Below, in pieces: positions 16,440-24,193 of a DNA stretch of 64,000 bases. Below the pieces are notes generated by a model. That model was not told the DNA's origin. It saw nothing but the letters and a program-made list of their open reading frames with translations, and did not search any database. This DNA is from Sphingomonas sp. 3P27F8. GTDB taxonomy: Bacteria; Pseudomonadota; Alphaproteobacteria; Sphingomonadales; Sphingomonadaceae. The DNA lies in contig NZ_SCNL01000002.1 in NCBI RefSeq assembly GCF_005502745.1, forward strand, positions 248,001 through 312,000, given 5' to 3'. The first letter of the stretch is position 1; each line of letters begins with the position of its first letter. The position numbers and the translations under genes are program-made.

Positions 16440-17431
16440 CGACGGTCCCCCTGACCGTAATAGCTGCCGAACCGACCGCGATGCGGCTCATAGGATACGG
16501 CGTTGAGCACGAGACTGATATGTTCGCAGCCGTCCAGCAGCGCCACCGCTTCGCGCACGTCATGCTCGGTCGTGCGATCCGCGCGCACCACCAGCATCAC
16601 CTGCGCCACCAGCAGCGCCAGCACCGATGCGGGCGACGCCGCGAGCGCGGGCGGCGAATCGAACACGATGATGCGGCGCGGGTCGGCCGCGAGCAGGCGA
16701 TCGAGGACATGCGCGGTGCGCGCGCTGGCCAGCAGCTCCGTATCGGCATGCGTGCGCGCGCCGGCCGGGAGCAACGACAGCTGCGGCACATCGGTTTTGA
16801 TGACGCACAGTTCCGGATCGATCGAATGATCGCCGAGGATATCGAGCAACCCGGTCGCATCCTCCAGCCCCAGCGAGGCCATCACATCGGGCTTGGCGAA
16901 ATCCGCATCGACCAGCAGCACCTCGACGTCCTTCTCGGCGGCGAGGCTGATCGCGAGATTGATCGCGCACCACGTCTTGCCCTCGCCGGGCTTGCCCGAT
17001 CCGACCAATACGGTGCGCGCGCGGCGCTCCGGCGTGCCGGCGGCGATGGCGCGCGCGTTGAGCAGCAACTGCCGCTTCACCAGCCGGAATTCCTCCGCAA
17101 GCGCCCCGATCGGGGCGCCGGGCACCAGCATGCCCTTCTCGGCGAGCATGGCGCGATCGAGATGCGCTATCCCCGCCGGCGCGCCCCGATCGTCCTCACC
17201 ATCGGAAGATACCGCGAAATCACGCAGTTCGAGCGGGATGGCCGCCAGCGTCGCCGCCACTTCCGGCGACATCGCCTCGACAGGCGGCAGGCGCGCCGGC
17301 GCCGGATCGTCACCTTCGGGCCGCGCGATGATCGACGCGGCGCGTCGCACGCGGAACTGCGCGTCGAAATCATAGATCTGCGCGGCGCGCTCGATCAGCG
17401 ATTCGTCGCGGGAGACGGGCGCCTTGGTCAT
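16436..17431 (-). CDS. XrtA-associated tyrosine-protein kinase (BY-kinase ATPase domain)
   Basis: Cytoplasmic P-loop kinase of 331 residues of the bacterial tyrosine kinase family, the partner of the Wzc-like chain-length protein encoded just upstream. Residues 1-105 are a linker-like region with no clear fold. The kinase core has Walker A GSGKPGEGKTW (144-154), Walker A' LLVDADFAKPD and Walker B IIVFDSPP. The C-terminus lacks the long Tyr cluster of typical BY-kinases; only YY and one other Tyr lie in the last 20 residues. The separate-subunit layout, kinase apart from membrane protein, is normal for exosortase loci. ATGA overlap with the chain-length gene. Confidence 0.92.
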   Translation of the reverse strand: MTKAPVSRDESLIERAAQIYDFDAQFRVRRAASIIARPEGDDPAPARLPPVEAMSPEVAATLAAIPLELRDFAVSSDGEDDRGAPAGIAHLDRAMLAEKGMLVPGAPIGALAEEFRLVKRQLLLNARAIAAGTPERRARTVLVGSGKPGEGKTWCAINLAISLAAEKDVEVLLVDADFAKPDVMASLGLEDATGLLDILGDHSIDPELCVIKTDVPQLSLLPAGARTHADTELLASARTAHVLDRLLAADPRRIIVFDSPPALAASPASVLALLVAQVMLVVRADRTTEHDVREAVALLDGCEHISLVLNAVSYEPHRGRFGSYYGQGDRR

Positions 17432-18942
17432 GCCGCCATCCCCCGTTGCAGCATCTCGACCCCCAGGAGGATCACATAGCTCGCGAGCAGCGCCGCCGTG
17501 CCCCCCGCCAGCCATTTCAGCTTTCTGCTGCGATCCTCTGCCTGTACGCGGGTCACCATCTCGCCGATCGACCCGATCACCGGCATGCCCGAGGCTTTTT
17601 CGAGCCGCTGCCCGGTCGGGAATGTCGCCTGCACCTGCCCCAGCGCAAAGGCCGCGCCGAGCCCGCCAAGCAGGCCGGCAGCGAGCACCCCCGTCAACAG
17701 CAGCGGGCGGTTGGGAGCGGTCGGCGTGCGTGGGCTGGTCGGCGGATCGATCACGCTGAACTTCACCGCATCGGTCTGCGTCTGCGCCTGGCTGTGGAGC
17801 GCGACCTGCTCGCGCTGGGCGAGAAGCTGGTCGTACTGATCCTTGAGCACGCTGTAGTTGCGATCGATCCCGCCCTGCTCCGCCGCGACCGCCGGATCCT
17901 GCGCCAGCTTGGCATTCAAGGTATCGAGATCACCCTGCAGCTGGCGCTTGCGCACCAGCAGCGCCGTCACCGCTGCCTGGCGATCCGCGCGCGTCGACTG
18001 GAGCGAGAGGAACGCCGGGTTGTCAGCCGTCGCGGCGCTGGCGGCCGGCTCGCTGCGGGCATCCGCCTGTGCCTGTGCGAGTTGCGCGCGCAGGGCGACG
18101 ACATCGGGGTGGTTGTCGGTATATCCGCGCGCTCGCGCATCGGCGAGCTGGCCCTGGATCGCCGCCAGCCGCGCGCGGGCCGGCCCCATTCCCGGCACCG
18201 GCCCGGCACCCGGAACATTGCGCGGCACGCCCGCCATCTGGCCGTTGAGCGCGGCAAGGTTCGCCTGCGCCGCGGCAAGATCGCTATCCACCTGGCCCAT
18301 CTGGGCACGCGCCGCGCCGATGCGATCGCTCACCGATCCGGTGCCCGGCAGCGACCCGAGATAGCGGTTCTGGAAATCCGCGCGCTTGCCCTCCGAATCC
18401 TGCAGCTTCGCGCCAAGCGCCTGAAGCTGGGAATCGAGGAATTGCAGCGTTTGCGAACTCTGGCTGCGATCATCCGACAAATTCTGCTCGACAAACAGGT
18501 CGATCAGCTTCTGCGTGACCTGCCGCGCGGTGCGCGGAGAAGAAGCGGTGGTGGCGATTTCGAACAGATTGTCCTGCTGCGCGGTGATCTTGATCGCGTT
18601 CTGCAAACCCGCGACCCGATCGGCGACGGCGCGATCGGTGGTCGCACCCTGCGCCAGATCGGTGCCGCGCACCACCTTTTCGAGATTGACCGCCGATGTG
18701 AGCGTCTGGCGCACCGTGTCTATGTCGCGCGCCTGATCGCCCGCGCCCCCGCCATTCGCGCCCGTAGGCAACACCTGCCGCACCTGCACGAAAATGCGGG
18801 CGTGGCTCTCATAGCGGCTCGGTATCTGGCTGACGAACAGCCAGCCGATCACGCAGATGCCCCACGCCACCGCCAGCGCAAGCCAGCGGCGGGTCCACAT
18901 CATGTGCGCGGCGATGCGTATCTCTTCGAGCAATCCCGACAC
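17428..18942 (-). CDS. XrtA-associated chain length determinant (Wzz/PCP family)
   Basis: Polysaccharide co-polymerase of 504 residues. Membrane segments lie near the N-terminus (about 19-39) and C-terminus (about 425-445), with a second hydrophobic stretch at 480-498. Between them is a long periplasmic region rich in Gln, Ala and Asp with coiled-coil character, and a Wzz domain at the N-terminus (VSQIPSRYESHARIFV). It sets chain length and recruits the tyrosine kinase encoded next. The start is GTG 18942 nine bases after the export lipoprotein; no ATG fits better. Confidence 0.9.
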   Translation of the reverse strand: MSGLLEEIRIAAHMMWTRRWLALAVAWGICVIGWLFVSQIPSRYESHARIFVQVRQVLPTGANGGGAGDQARDIDTVRQTLTSAVNLEKVVRGTDLAQGATTDRAVADRVAGLQNAIKITAQQDNLFEIATTASSPRTARQVTQKLIDLFVEQNLSDDRSQSSQTLQFLDSQLQALGAKLQDSEGKRADFQNRYLGSLPGTGSVSDRIGAARAQMGQVDSDLAAAQANLAALNGQMAGVPRNVPGAGPVPGMGPARARLAAIQGQLADARARGYTDNHPDVVALRAQLAQAQADARSEPAASAATADNPAFLSLQSTRADRQAAVTALLVRKRQLQGDLDTLNAKLAQDPAVAAEQGGIDRNYSVLKDQYDQLLAQREQVALHSQAQTQTDAVKFSVIDPPTSPRTPTAPNRPLLLTGVLAAGLLGGLGAAFALGQVQATFPTGQRLEKASGMPVIGSIGEMVTRVQAEDRSRKLKWLAGGTAALLASYVILLGVEMLQRGMAA

Positions 18943-18951
18943 GCCGCGCCC

Positions 18952-19599
18952 TCAGAACATGCTCTCGGGGATGATGATAACGTCGCCGGGCTCCAGCTTG
19001 ACGTTCGCGGAAGGATCGCCGCTCTTGAGCAGGCGATTGATCTTGAGCTGATATTCGTGCTGCTTGCCGGTCGCCCGATCGTAGCGGATCAGCCGCGCGC
19101 GGTTGCCGGCGGCATATTGCGACAGGCCGCCGACCGCGATCATCGCATCAAGCAGTGTCATATTCGCCCGGAACGGCAGGGAGGCCGGCTTTTCGGTCGC
19201 ACCGACGATGCGCACCTGCTGGCTGTAGGTGCCGGAGAAATTCTCCACGATCACCGAGACGATCGGATCCTTGATATATTCGCCCAGCGCCGCCTTCATG
19301 TCGTCGGCGAGCTTCGCGGGCGTCTTGCCCACCGCCGGCATGTCGTTGATGAGCGGCGTGGTGATGCGGCCGTCCGGGCGCACCTGCACCTTCGCCGACA
19401 GCTCCGGGTTGCGCCAGACGAAGATCTGGAGCGAATCGAGCGGGCCGATGACATATTCCTCGCCCGGCTGTTCCGCCTTGGCGACAAACGCGGCGGGCGG
19501 CAGCGCGGCGGGCCGCGCCTTGTCTCCCGCGCATCCGGCGAGCAGCATCGATACGATCGCTGCCGCCACCAAGCCACGGGAACCATTGCCGAAACGCAT
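18952..19599 (-). CDS. XrtA-associated polysaccharide export lipoprotein (Wza-like)
   Basis: Outer-membrane polysaccharide export protein of 215 residues. It has a lipoprotein signal with lipobox LLAGC (Cys about 23), a Poly_export domain starting YVIGPLDSLQIFVWRNPELS, and a SLBB-type domain (VGATEKPASLP, ALLQ-like LLDAMIAVGGL). The C-terminus ends VIIIPESMF. AGGAG lies seven bases before ATG 19599. It would form the exit channel, working with the chain-length protein and kinase that follow. It is the first gene of the long exosortase operon; 94 bases separate it from the decarboxylase upstream, so a promoter may lie there. Confidence 0.92.
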   Translation of the reverse strand: MRFGNGSRGLVAAAIVSMLLAGCAGDKARPAALPPAAFVAKAEQPGEEYVIGPLDSLQIFVWRNPELSAKVQVRPDGRITTPLINDMPAVGKTPAKLADDMKAALGEYIKDPIVSVIVENFSGTYSQQVRIVGATEKPASLPFRANMTLLDAMIAVGGLSQYAAGNRARLIRYDRATGKQHEYQLKINRLLKSGDPSANVKLEPGDVIIIPESMF

Positions 19600-19693
19600 A
19601 ATAATCTCCTTGGCGCGCCCGAACCGGCAGGAAACGTCTTTCCCGTCGAGGACACTTGCCTTCGGCCTATGAGGCGAAGAGGTGAAGATAGCG

Positions 19694-20926
19694 TTAGGAA
19701 AGACTCGCGACACGCTCCGCCGGAGCGGGATGACCGAGGAATGCCGTGGGGCTCGCGGTGAGCCCATAGGCACCGGCGAGGAAGATCGCGATGATGTCTC
19801 CGGGCTGCGTATGCGTCAATGCGACCCGGTCGGCCAGGCGATCCAGCGGGGTGCACAGGCAACCGACCACCGAGACCGTCTCCGCCTCCGTCTCCGACGC
19901 CCCCATGTCGCCCGCCACCGCGATCGGATAGTTCCGGCGCACGACCGTGCCGAAATTGCCGCTTGCCGCCAGTTGATGGTGCAGCCCGCCATCGACCACC
20001 AGGAACGTCTCGCCGCGGCTCTCTTTCCGGTCGATCACGCGCGTGAGGTAAACGCCCGCCTCCGCCACCAGCCATCGGCCCAGTTCGATCGCGAAGCGGG
20101 CGGACGCGAGAATAGCGGGGCGCCGCGCCAGCGCCTCGCCCAGCGCCGCGCCGATCCGTTCGATATCCAGCGGGCTGTCTCCGGCGAAATACGGCACGCC
20201 GAAGCCCCCGCCCAGATTGACGAGCGGCGGGGCAGCCTGCGCCTCTTCAGCCAATCGCGCTGCCAGCGCGATGGTGGCGGCCTGCGTCTCGATGATCGCG
20301 GCCGGATCAAGCGCCTGCGAGCCGGCGAAGATGTGGAAGCCGCGCCAATCCGCCCCGGCATCGCGAATAAGCCTTACCACCGCCGCCGCCTGCTCCGCAT
20401 CGATGCCGAACGGGGACGGCCGACCGCCCATCTTCATGCCGGATCCTTTGAGCTCGAGATCCGGGTTCACCCGCACCGCCAGGCGCGGGCGGATGCCAAG
20501 CCGGTCGCCGATCGCGAGGGCGCGATGCGCCTCGCCGATCGATTCCACGTTGATCGTGGCGCAGGCTGCGATCGCCGCCTGCAATTCGGCATCACGCTTG
20601 CCCGGTCCCGCGAAGCTGATGCGCGCGGCGGGCATCTCCTTCAGCGCCATCGACAATTCGCCGGCGGAGGCGACGTCGATGCCATCCACCAGCGGCGAAA
20701 TCGCGGCCAGCATCGCCGGATTGGGATTCGCCTTCATCGCATAATGAAGATCGATCCCCGGCAGCCCGGCCCGGAACCGCGCGATGCGCGACGCCACGAT
20801 CGCCGGATCGTATATGAAACAGGGCGAGCCTGCCTCCCGGATCCACATATCGGCGGTGCGCCCCGCGATCGTGAGCGGCCCGTGCTGCCCGGCGAATTCA
20901 GGCGGGATCGGCCCCATCGGCTTCAT
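19694..20926 (-). CDS. Exosortase A-associated pyridoxal-dependent decarboxylase
   Basis: Fold-III PLP decarboxylase of 410 residues, related to diaminopimelate decarboxylase. PLP Lys is in HYAMKANPNP (about 64), followed by HIFAGSQ, NLGGGFGVPYF and the C-terminal Cys region VVGCLCTPLD with GAYGLTASP. This family occurs only in exosortase A loci next to an AMP-ligase, as here (ATGA overlap). It probably decarboxylates an amino acid, perhaps one held on the carrier protein encoded divergently. The substrate is not known. It is clearly distinct from the ornithine decarboxylase earlier in the window. Confidence 0.92.
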   Translation of the reverse strand: MKPMGPIPPEFAGQHGPLTIAGRTADMWIREAGSPCFIYDPAIVASRIARFRAGLPGIDLHYAMKANPNPAMLAAISPLVDGIDVASAGELSMALKEMPAARISFAGPGKRDAELQAAIAACATINVESIGEAHRALAIGDRLGIRPRLAVRVNPDLELKGSGMKMGGRPSPFGIDAEQAAAVVRLIRDAGADWRGFHIFAGSQALDPAAIIETQAATIALAARLAEEAQAAPPLVNLGGGFGVPYFAGDSPLDIERIGAALGEALARRPAILASARFAIELGRWLVAEAGVYLTRVIDRKESRGETFLVVDGGLHHQLAASGNFGTVVRRNYPIAVAGDMGASETEAETVSVVGCLCTPLDRLADRVALTHTQPGDIIAIFLAGAYGLTASPTAFLGHPAPAERVASLS

Positions 20927-22413
20927 GGCGTCAACTCCGCACGGAGACGCGCGCGATCAAGCTTTCCGTTGGGATTGCGCGGCAGATCGTCGCGCCACTC
21001 GATCCGCGCCGGCTGCATGAAATTGGGCAGATCACGCTTCAACCGCTCGCGCAGCGCGGCCTCTCGCGCATAATCGCCGCGCACGACGAGCACGATCGCC
21101 TGCCCCAGCCGCGCATCGGGCACGCCGATCGCCACCGCCTCCTGTGCCTCGCCGCCGGCGACCGCCGCTTCCTCGAGCTCCGCCGGGCTGATGCGGTTAC
21201 CGGCGCTCTTGATCATCTCGTCGTTGCGCCCCACAAACCGCAGCAACCCCTCCGCATCCGCCACCACCGTATCGCCGGACCATACCGCCGTTCCGCCATA
21301 GCGCGAAAACGCCGGCGCAGGACGAAACCGCTGCGCTGTCCGAACCGCATCGCGCCAATAGCCCTGCGCGACGAGCGGACCGGCGTGGACGAGTTCGCCG
21401 GCCTCTCCTGCTCCCGCACGCGCGCCGTCAGGACGAACCACAAGCACTTCCGCATGAGGAATGGCGCTGCCCATCGACTCCGGGTGGCTATCCACGAGCG
21501 AGGGATCGAGAAAGGTCGAGCGGAATGCCTCGGTCAACCCGTACATCGGGTAAAGCCGCGCCGCCGGGAAAGTCGTCCGCAGCGCACGCACGAGCCGCGG
21601 CGTCAGCGCGCCGCCGGAATTGGTAATCCGGCTGAGCCGGGCGGCCGTCTCCGCCGGCCATTCCGCCTCGACAAGCTGCACCCACAGCGGCGGCACCCCG
21701 GCGAGCGTGGTCGCGCCGACACGATCCACCGCCTTCACCACATCGCGCGCGGTGAGATAATCAAGCGGCGCGACCGCAGCCCCGGCCGCCCACGTCGACA
21801 GCAGCTGGCTCTGGCCATAATCGAAGCTCAGCGGCAATACGCCCAGCACGCGATCTTCCGGTTCGATCTCAAGATAATGCCCAACGGAGTTCGCACCAAG
21901 CCAGAGATTGGCGTGGCTCAACATCACGCCTTTCGGCCGGCCCGTCGAGCCCGAAGTATAGAGGATCGCCGCCAGTGCATCCGGCGCCGCCGTCGAAGGG
22001 GCCAGCGCGTCGCCATCGCCAGCTTCCAGTTCCAGCCGCACCCCGGCGGGGAGATCGCCCGGCTCCAGCGTGGCGGCACGGGGCGGCTGGGTGAGCAACA
22101 GCCGCGCGCCGCTATCGGCAAGGATGTGGGCCACCTGCGCGCGCTTCAGCAGCGGGTTGATGGGCACGTGCACCAATCCGGCGCGCGGGGCGGCAAGCGG
22201 CATCAGGCAGGCGATACGCGTTTTGGGCAACCAGCTCGCGACGCGCGCTCCGCGGGCGAAACCGAATGCCGCAAGCCAGCCCGCCAGCCGCGCCACCGCC
22301 TGCTCCAGTTCGCGATAGGTGAGCGTTGCACCCCGCTCGATCAGCGCGGGCGCCTCGCCATTCCCGGCGAGAACATGATCGATCGGTTGCGGGGCGGGAT
22401 CGAGCGGAACCAT
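20923..22413 (-). CDS. Exosortase A-associated acyl-CoA ligase (AMP-forming)
   Basis: Adenylate-forming enzyme of 496 residues. The P-loop signature ILYTSGSTGRPKGVMLSH is intact, with MYGLTEA (A5), SGDTV (A7-like) and the catalytic C-terminal Lys in NPNGKLDR. It activates a carboxylic acid as the acyl-AMP and passes it to CoA or to a carrier protein. An acyl carrier protein gene begins 78 bases away on the opposite strand, which suggests the ACP is the acceptor. It overlaps the decarboxylase by ATGA, so the two are translated together. Which acid is activated is unknown. Confidence 0.92.
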   Translation of the reverse strand: MVPLDPAPQPIDHVLAGNGEAPALIERGATLTYRELEQAVARLAGWLAAFGFARGARVASWLPKTRIACLMPLAAPRAGLVHVPINPLLKRAQVAHILADSGARLLLTQPPRAATLEPGDLPAGVRLELEAGDGDALAPSTAAPDALAAILYTSGSTGRPKGVMLSHANLWLGANSVGHYLEIEPEDRVLGVLPLSFDYGQSQLLSTWAAGAAVAPLDYLTARDVVKAVDRVGATTLAGVPPLWVQLVEAEWPAETAARLSRITNSGGALTPRLVRALRTTFPAARLYPMYGLTEAFRSTFLDPSLVDSHPESMGSAIPHAEVLVVRPDGARAGAGEAGELVHAGPLVAQGYWRDAVRTAQRFRPAPAFSRYGGTAVWSGDTVVADAEGLLRFVGRNDEMIKSAGNRISPAELEEAAVAGGEAQEAVAIGVPDARLGQAIVLVVRGDYAREAALRERLKRDLPNFMQPARIEWRDDLPRNPNGKLDRARLRAELTP

Positions 22414-22491
22414 GCCCCTCCATGACCGAAGCCGTTGCGGATTTCATCCCCCCGTCTTAACGCGCGTCGCAGGCAGGCACAGGGATCGCGC

Positions 22492-22764
22492 ATGAACCGG
22501 GAAGGCACGGACGAGATCGAGCACGCGGTGCGCGAGGTTTTGCGTGACGCTTTGGGGCTGCCGGAGGCGCAGGTGGCGAGCTTTGACGCCGAAACCCCGC
22601 TGTTCGGTGCGCTGCCCGAGCTCGATTCGATGGCAGTGGCGGGCATGCTGACCGAATTGGAGGATCGCCTGGGCATCACCATCGACGATGATGATGTGGA
22701 TGGCGACATTCTCGAGACATTCGGCGCGCTCACCCGCTTCGCGGCGGAAAAGGTGGCTGCCTGA
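22492..22764 (+). CDS. Acyl carrier protein of the exosortase A locus
   Basis: Carrier protein of 90 residues with a four-helix ACP/PCP pattern. The phosphopantetheine site is Ser 46 in LPELDSMAVAG. The D-rich loop IDDDDVDGDI follows in helix III. AGGGA precedes ATG 22492. It is divergent from the ligase and immediately upstream of two exosortase-associated hydrolases, the normal gene neighbourhood in this system. It probably carries the acid activated by the ligase; no ketosynthase or condensation domain is present in the window. The TGA stop overlaps the putative CTG start of the next frame. Confidence 0.9.
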   Translation: MNREGTDEIEHAVREVLRDALGLPEAQVASFDAETPLFGALPELDSMAVAGMLTELEDRLGITIDDDDVDGDILETFGALTRFAAEKVAA

Positions 22765-23420
22765 GCGCCCCGCGCGTCACCGATTACGAATGGCGCGGCG
22801 GCCGCGAGGCGATGCTGCGTTTCGGGCCGGATCACGGCCCGGTCGTCATTGCGGCGGCACCGCTGTTCGAGGAGGCCAATCGCACGCGTGCCGCGATGGT
22901 CGATGTGCTGCGCCGGCTGGCGGCGCGGGGGATCGGCGGCGCGCTGCCCGATCTGCCCGGCACGAATGAAAGCCTGGTGCCGACGGAAGAGGCCACGCTC
23001 GCGGACTGGCGGGCGGCGTTCGCCGCCGCTGCCGCGACACTCCCCGAGGCGGTGTTCGCAATGGCCTGGCGCGGCGGCGCGCTGATCGATGGCGATGCGG
23101 CGCTTGCCGCGCGGTGGCACCTGTCGCCCGTGAGCGGCGCGGCACAGCATCGCGAACTGATGCGCGTTCGCCAGCTTGGCGGTGGCGAGGATTATGCCGG
23201 CAATCGCCTGTCGCCGACATTTGTCGATGAGCTGGGCACGGCGCTGCCATCGACACGCGGAATGGTTCGCACCGCCCGGCTGGCTGACGATCCGCGCGAC
23301 GCCGTCGTCCGGCTGCCGGGCCGGGCATTATGGCGTGGCAGCGAGCCGGCCGTCGACGCGGTGCTACAGGAAGCGGTGGCATCCGATATTCTACAATGGA
23401 TCGCGACATGCGCCGGCTGA
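22761..23420 (+). CDS. Exosortase A-associated hydrolase 2-like protein, degenerate
   Basis: Alpha/beta-hydrolase-like protein. The frame is open from before 22761; the first ATG is 22812 (202 residues). The 17 codons before it read SAPRVTDYEWRGGREA and follow a CTG that overlaps the ACP stop (CTGA), so initiation at CTG 22761 (219 residues) is possible; no ATG, GTG or TTG lies between the upstream stop and 22812. Partial family features are PLFEEANRTRAAM and LPDLPGTNES. At the nucleophile elbow it reads AWRGGA, without Ser or Cys, so catalytic activity is doubtful. Shorter than usual for the family (about 260). Position supports the name. Confidence 0.7.
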   Translation: MSAPRVTDYEWRGGREAMLRFGPDHGPVVIAAAPLFEEANRTRAAMVDVLRRLAARGIGGALPDLPGTNESLVPTEEATLADWRAAFAAAAATLPEAVFAMAWRGGALIDGDAALAARWHLSPVSGAAQHRELMRVRQLGGGEDYAGNRLSPTFVDELGTALPSTRGMVRTARLADDPRDAVVRLPGRALWRGSEPAVDAVLQEAVASDILQWIATCAG

Positions 23421-24193
23421 TCGCTTTCCCTTGTGATGGCGATACGCTGATTGGATCGCTGGACGAGGCGGCCGGGGCGATCGGGTTGCTGATAGTATCG
23501 GGCGGTAACGAGATCCGCGCAGGCGCGCATCGCGGGATGGCGGCGCTGGCGGCGACGCTGGCGAGCGAAGGAGTGCCGGTATTTCGCTACGATCGCCGCG
23601 GGATCGGCGATTCTGGCGGGGTCAATCGCCAGTTTCTTGAGGCACGCGATGATCTGATCGCGGCGTGCGCTGCGTTTCGGACCCACACGCCGCACCTGAC
23701 GCGAATCGTGGCATTCGGGAACTGCGACGCGGCGACGACGATCGCGATCCACGGCCGCGACGCAGGGATCGAGCGGGCGATGCTCGCCAATCCCTGGACC
23801 GTAGCGCGGGCCGACGAGCTTCCCCCGCCCGCGGCGATCCGCGCGCATTACGCGGCGCGCCTCCGCGATCCGGCGACGTGGCGCCGCATGATACGAGGAG
23901 GCGTTTCGTTCCCTAAGCTTCTCCGTGGCTTGCGGCGCATATCTCTACCAAAACCCCAAACGGACACCCTTGCCAACGACGTGTTGGCGGCGATCGCACG
24001 CTGGGGTGCTGACGTGACCATCATGCTCGCCGCGCGGGATGCGACCGCGATCGCCTATGCCGATGCGGCGCGGCGGGCTGGAATCGCGCCGCGCACGATC
24101 ACGATCCCCACCGCCTCACACAGCTTCGCGCGATCGGCGGACGCCGCCGCGCTGACGGCGGCGATCCGCGATCTTGTCACCGCTTGCGAATAA
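23408..24193 (+). CDS. Exosortase A-associated hydrolase 1 (alpha/beta hydrolase)
   Basis: Alpha/beta hydrolase of 261 residues starting MRRLIAFPCDGDTL. It has the oxyanion-region LLIVSGGNEIRAG, YDRRGIGDSGG, and a nucleophile elbow GNCDAAT with Cys 106 instead of Ser, as is usual in this family. The His of the triad is in ASHSFARS near the C-terminus. It overlaps the preceding hydrolase-like gene by 13 bases. Its job in the exosortase system is unknown; thioester release from the nearby ACP is a reasonable guess. Its end overlaps the convergent S10 peptidase gene by 17 bases. Confidence 0.88.
   Translation: MRRLIAFPCDGDTLIGSLDEAAGAIGLLIVSGGNEIRAGAHRGMAALAATLASEGVPVFRYDRRGIGDSGGVNRQFLEARDDLIAACAAFRTHTPHLTRIVAFGNCDAATTIAIHGRDAGIERAMLANPWTVARADELPPPAAIRAHYAARLRDPATWRRMIRGGVSFPKLLRGLRRISLPKPQTDTLANDVLAAIARWGADVTIMLAARDATAIAYADAARRAGIAPRTITIPTASHSFARSADAAALTAAIRDLVTACE

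Noticed and set aside
17446..19761. A 771-codon plus-strand open frame opposite the chain-length and export genes
   Set aside because: Arg/His-rich composition, no motifs; antisense shadow.
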